A stretch of 64,000 nucleotides of DNA. Origin: Lentilactobacillus sunkii DSM 19904 (GTDB lineage Bacteria; Bacillota; Bacilli; Lactobacillales; Lactobacillaceae). The position numbers and the translations under genes are program-made. The notes below the pieces were generated by a model. That model was not told where the DNA came from. It worked only from the letters and a program-made list of their open reading frames with translations, and made no database searches. This document shows positions 62,563 to 64,000 of the stretch, piece by piece (positions within the stretch are counted from its first letter, which is position 1; each line of letters opens with the position of its first letter). The DNA lies in NCBI RefSeq assembly GCF_001435575.1, contig NZ_AZEA01000001.1, positions 62,001-126,000 on the forward strand, written 5' to 3'.

Positions 62563-64000
62563 ATGAATCAAATATCACTGCTGATTATCCTATTAGCGGC
62601 ACTCGTCATCCCATTGGCAATGGCACGTTTTCGAATAACGTTTCTGCCAACCGCAGTGGTGGAAATTATTGTAGGTGTTTTCCTTGGCCCCTCACTTTTT
62701 AATTGGATTACCACATCCGATACACTCAGTATTCTCCAAAACGTCGGTGTCATATTCCTGCTGTTCTTGAGCGGAATGGAAATTGACTTCAGCTTGTTCA
62801 AAACGAAGCCGCAGGAACTCTCACCTCTTGAGCAAAAGGCCCGCCACAATCAGCCAAAACACTCAGTCCTCCAAATTGCGTTGATTGCTTACGCATCGAT
62901 TGTAGCGATGTCGCTGGTGATGGCTGCTGTCTTGAAACTGTCACATCTCTTTTCAGATATCTGGCTGGCGGCAATTTTGTTCATGACGATTTCACTTGGC
63001 ATTGTCATCGCGGGATTAAAGGAAAAAGAACTCCTCAGCAAACCATTTGGGCAAACAATTCTGCTAATTGCAGCTTTAGGTGAAGTAGTACCCATGGTAG
63101 GCTTGACTTTCTATGCATCCGCTTACAGCCCGCATTCAAAGTCTTTATGGCTGATCTTACTCATTTTGGTTGTTGCTGCTTTATTATTTTGGCGTTTTAA
63201 AGCATTCTTCCATTTCTTTGATCAAATCAACAAGTCAACCACCCAGGTGGATATCCGGTTATCGTTTTTCATGATCGTTACCCTTGTTACTGTTGCTGAA
63301 TCGGTTGGTGCAGAAGGCATTTTGGGAGCATTTTTAGCAGGAATTGTCATCAAACTATTAGAACCCCATGAAGAAACCAAGGTTCGGTTGGATGCTATCG
63401 GTTATGGCTTCTTTATTCCCATTTTCTTCATCATGAGCGGTGTCAATTTAAACTTGCGACAGTTAATTGGTAACCCCCATACACTGCTGATGATTCCCGT
63501 CATTTTCATTGGTTATGTCATGGCAAAAAGTTTGCTGTTTTTTGCACTAAGGCTGCGTTTCAAAAATGCTAATGCAATCGCCGGGACAGCAATGTCTGTG
63601 ACAACAATTACCGTTGTGCTGGCCGTTTTACAGGTTGCCGGACATCTCCATCGAATCACCAATCAGCAGTCTGGAGCATTTCTTTTGTCGGCAGTCATTA
63701 CCTGTATCTTTGGCCCGATGATTTTTAACAAGTTATATTCTTCCGAAGCTGCGGATCTCAAAAAGGCGACGGTTCACTTCATTGGGACTAATTTAACAAC
63801 CGTTCCAGTTGCTCAACAGTTAGCAAAAAGTTGGTATGAAGTAACCATGTACACCAACAACCAGCATAATTACCGTGCGTTTAATAGTGAAACAAGGATC
63901 CACCTTCTAGACAGTCTGGATCCTCAATTTATGATTCAAAATGGCGTCTTTGATGCTGATGTCGTTGTACTGGGACAGGTCAATTCCGAAAAAAATTATG
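62563..64000 (+). CDS. CPA2 family monovalent cation:proton antiporter (3' end outside the window)
   Basis: The gene runs off the right edge after 479 codons. It encodes a membrane protein with about 12 helices in residues 1-395. It opens with VVEIIVGVFLGPSLFNW and later has AEGILGAFLAGIVIKLLEP, the Kef/GerN antiporter signature region. A Rossmann-like TrkA-N (RCK) domain begins near 405 (VHFIGTNLTTVPVAQQLA), but its glycine loop is degenerate. Such proteins exchange Na+ or K+ for protons. The ATG start has only a weak AAGAGCTG ahead of it. Confidence 0.88.
   Translation, partial: MNQISLLIILLAALVIPLAMARFRITFLPTAVVEIIVGVFLGPSLFNWITTSDTLSILQNVGVIFLLFLSGMEIDFSLFKTKPQELSPLEQKARHNQPKHSVLQIALIAYASIVAMSLVMAAVLKLSHLFSDIWLAAILFMTISLGIVIAGLKEKELLSKPFGQTILLIAALGEVVPMVGLTFYASAYSPHSKSLWLILLILVVAALLFWRFKAFFHFFDQINKSTTQVDIRLSFFMIVTLVTVAESVGAEGILGAFLAGIVIKLLEPHEETKVRLDAIGYGFFIPIFFIMSGVNLNLRQLIGNPHTLLMIPVIFIGYVMAKSLLFFALRLRFKNANAIAGTAMSVTTITVVLAVLQVAGHLHRITNQQSGAFLLSAVITCIFGPMIFNKLYSSEAADLKKATVHFIGTNLTTVPVAQQLAKSWYEVTMYTNNQHNYRAFNSETRIHLLDSLDPQFMIQNGVFDADVVVLGQVNSEKNY

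Noticed and set aside
1-64000. CRISPR arrays, prophage genes and insertion sequences
   Set aside because: No spaced direct repeats, transposases, integrases or phage structural genes were seen on either strand.

Overview
The window is a chromosomal segment from a low-to-moderate GC Gram-positive bacterium of the family Lactobacillaceae, most likely Lentilactobacillus or a close relative. That placement is an inference from gene order and protein style: the ffh-ylxM-ftsY-smc-rnc block, a paired glnRA, a 58-residue DUF3042 protein beside miaA, a T-box before pheST, and an L27 with a cleavable N-terminus next to its protease Prp. Nearly every gene lies on the minus strand. I see no phage, insertion sequence, integrase or CRISPR array.

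Region by region, in minus-strand reading order unless marked. (1) 13.3 to 0.1 kb: yloU (Asp23), fakA, recG, plsX, acpP, rnc, smc, ftsY, ylxM, ffh, which covers fatty-acid and phospholipid entry, DNA repair, RNA processing, chromosome condensation and SRP targeting. rpmB runs the other way at 13.5 kb. (2) 25.8 to 13.8 kb: gmk, rpoZ, coaBC, priA, fmt, rsmB, prpC, prkC, rsgA, rpe, thiN, which covers nucleotide and cofactor supply, translation start, ribosome maturation and PASTA-kinase signalling. (3) 25.98 kb (+): a small gene with two LexA-type boxes, convergent with recN. (4) 35.4 to 26.3 kb: rplU, prp, rpmA, then efp, yqhY, nusB, then folD, xseA, xseB, ispA, tlyA, argR, recN. (5) 35.5 to 38.5 kb: an accessory pocket with an unannotated 38-residue membrane peptide, tRNA-Arg(UCU) on the plus strand, and a tightly coupled three-gene operon of two unrecognised proteins plus a dUTPase_2/MazG-like pyrophosphohydrolase. 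(6) 38.7 to 47.6 kb: an orphan oligopeptide-binding lipoprotein, glnRA under a GlnR box, miaA, glpQ, the DUF3042 gene (+), a rhodanese-fold protein without its cysteine, glcK, yqgQ, a rhomboid protease, fthC and rpmG. (7) 47.7 to 64 kb: a class B PBP, YfhO (+), a HesB-like protein, greA, udk, mltG, pheST with a T-box, an HxlR regulator, an HD protein, a TrmH-type methyltransferase, then acyP, yidC and a truncated CPA2 antiporter on the plus strand.

Most of the window is conserved housekeeping DNA. The parts most worth a second look are the LexA-box gene at 25.98 kb, the 36.1 to 38.5 kb operon, the tiny membrane-peptide gene at 35.6 kb, and the catalytically substituted rhodanese. Expression signals are unusually readable: several promoters have 17-bp spacers, many hairpin terminators lie inside housekeeping gene strings, and about ten genes appear to start with TTG.
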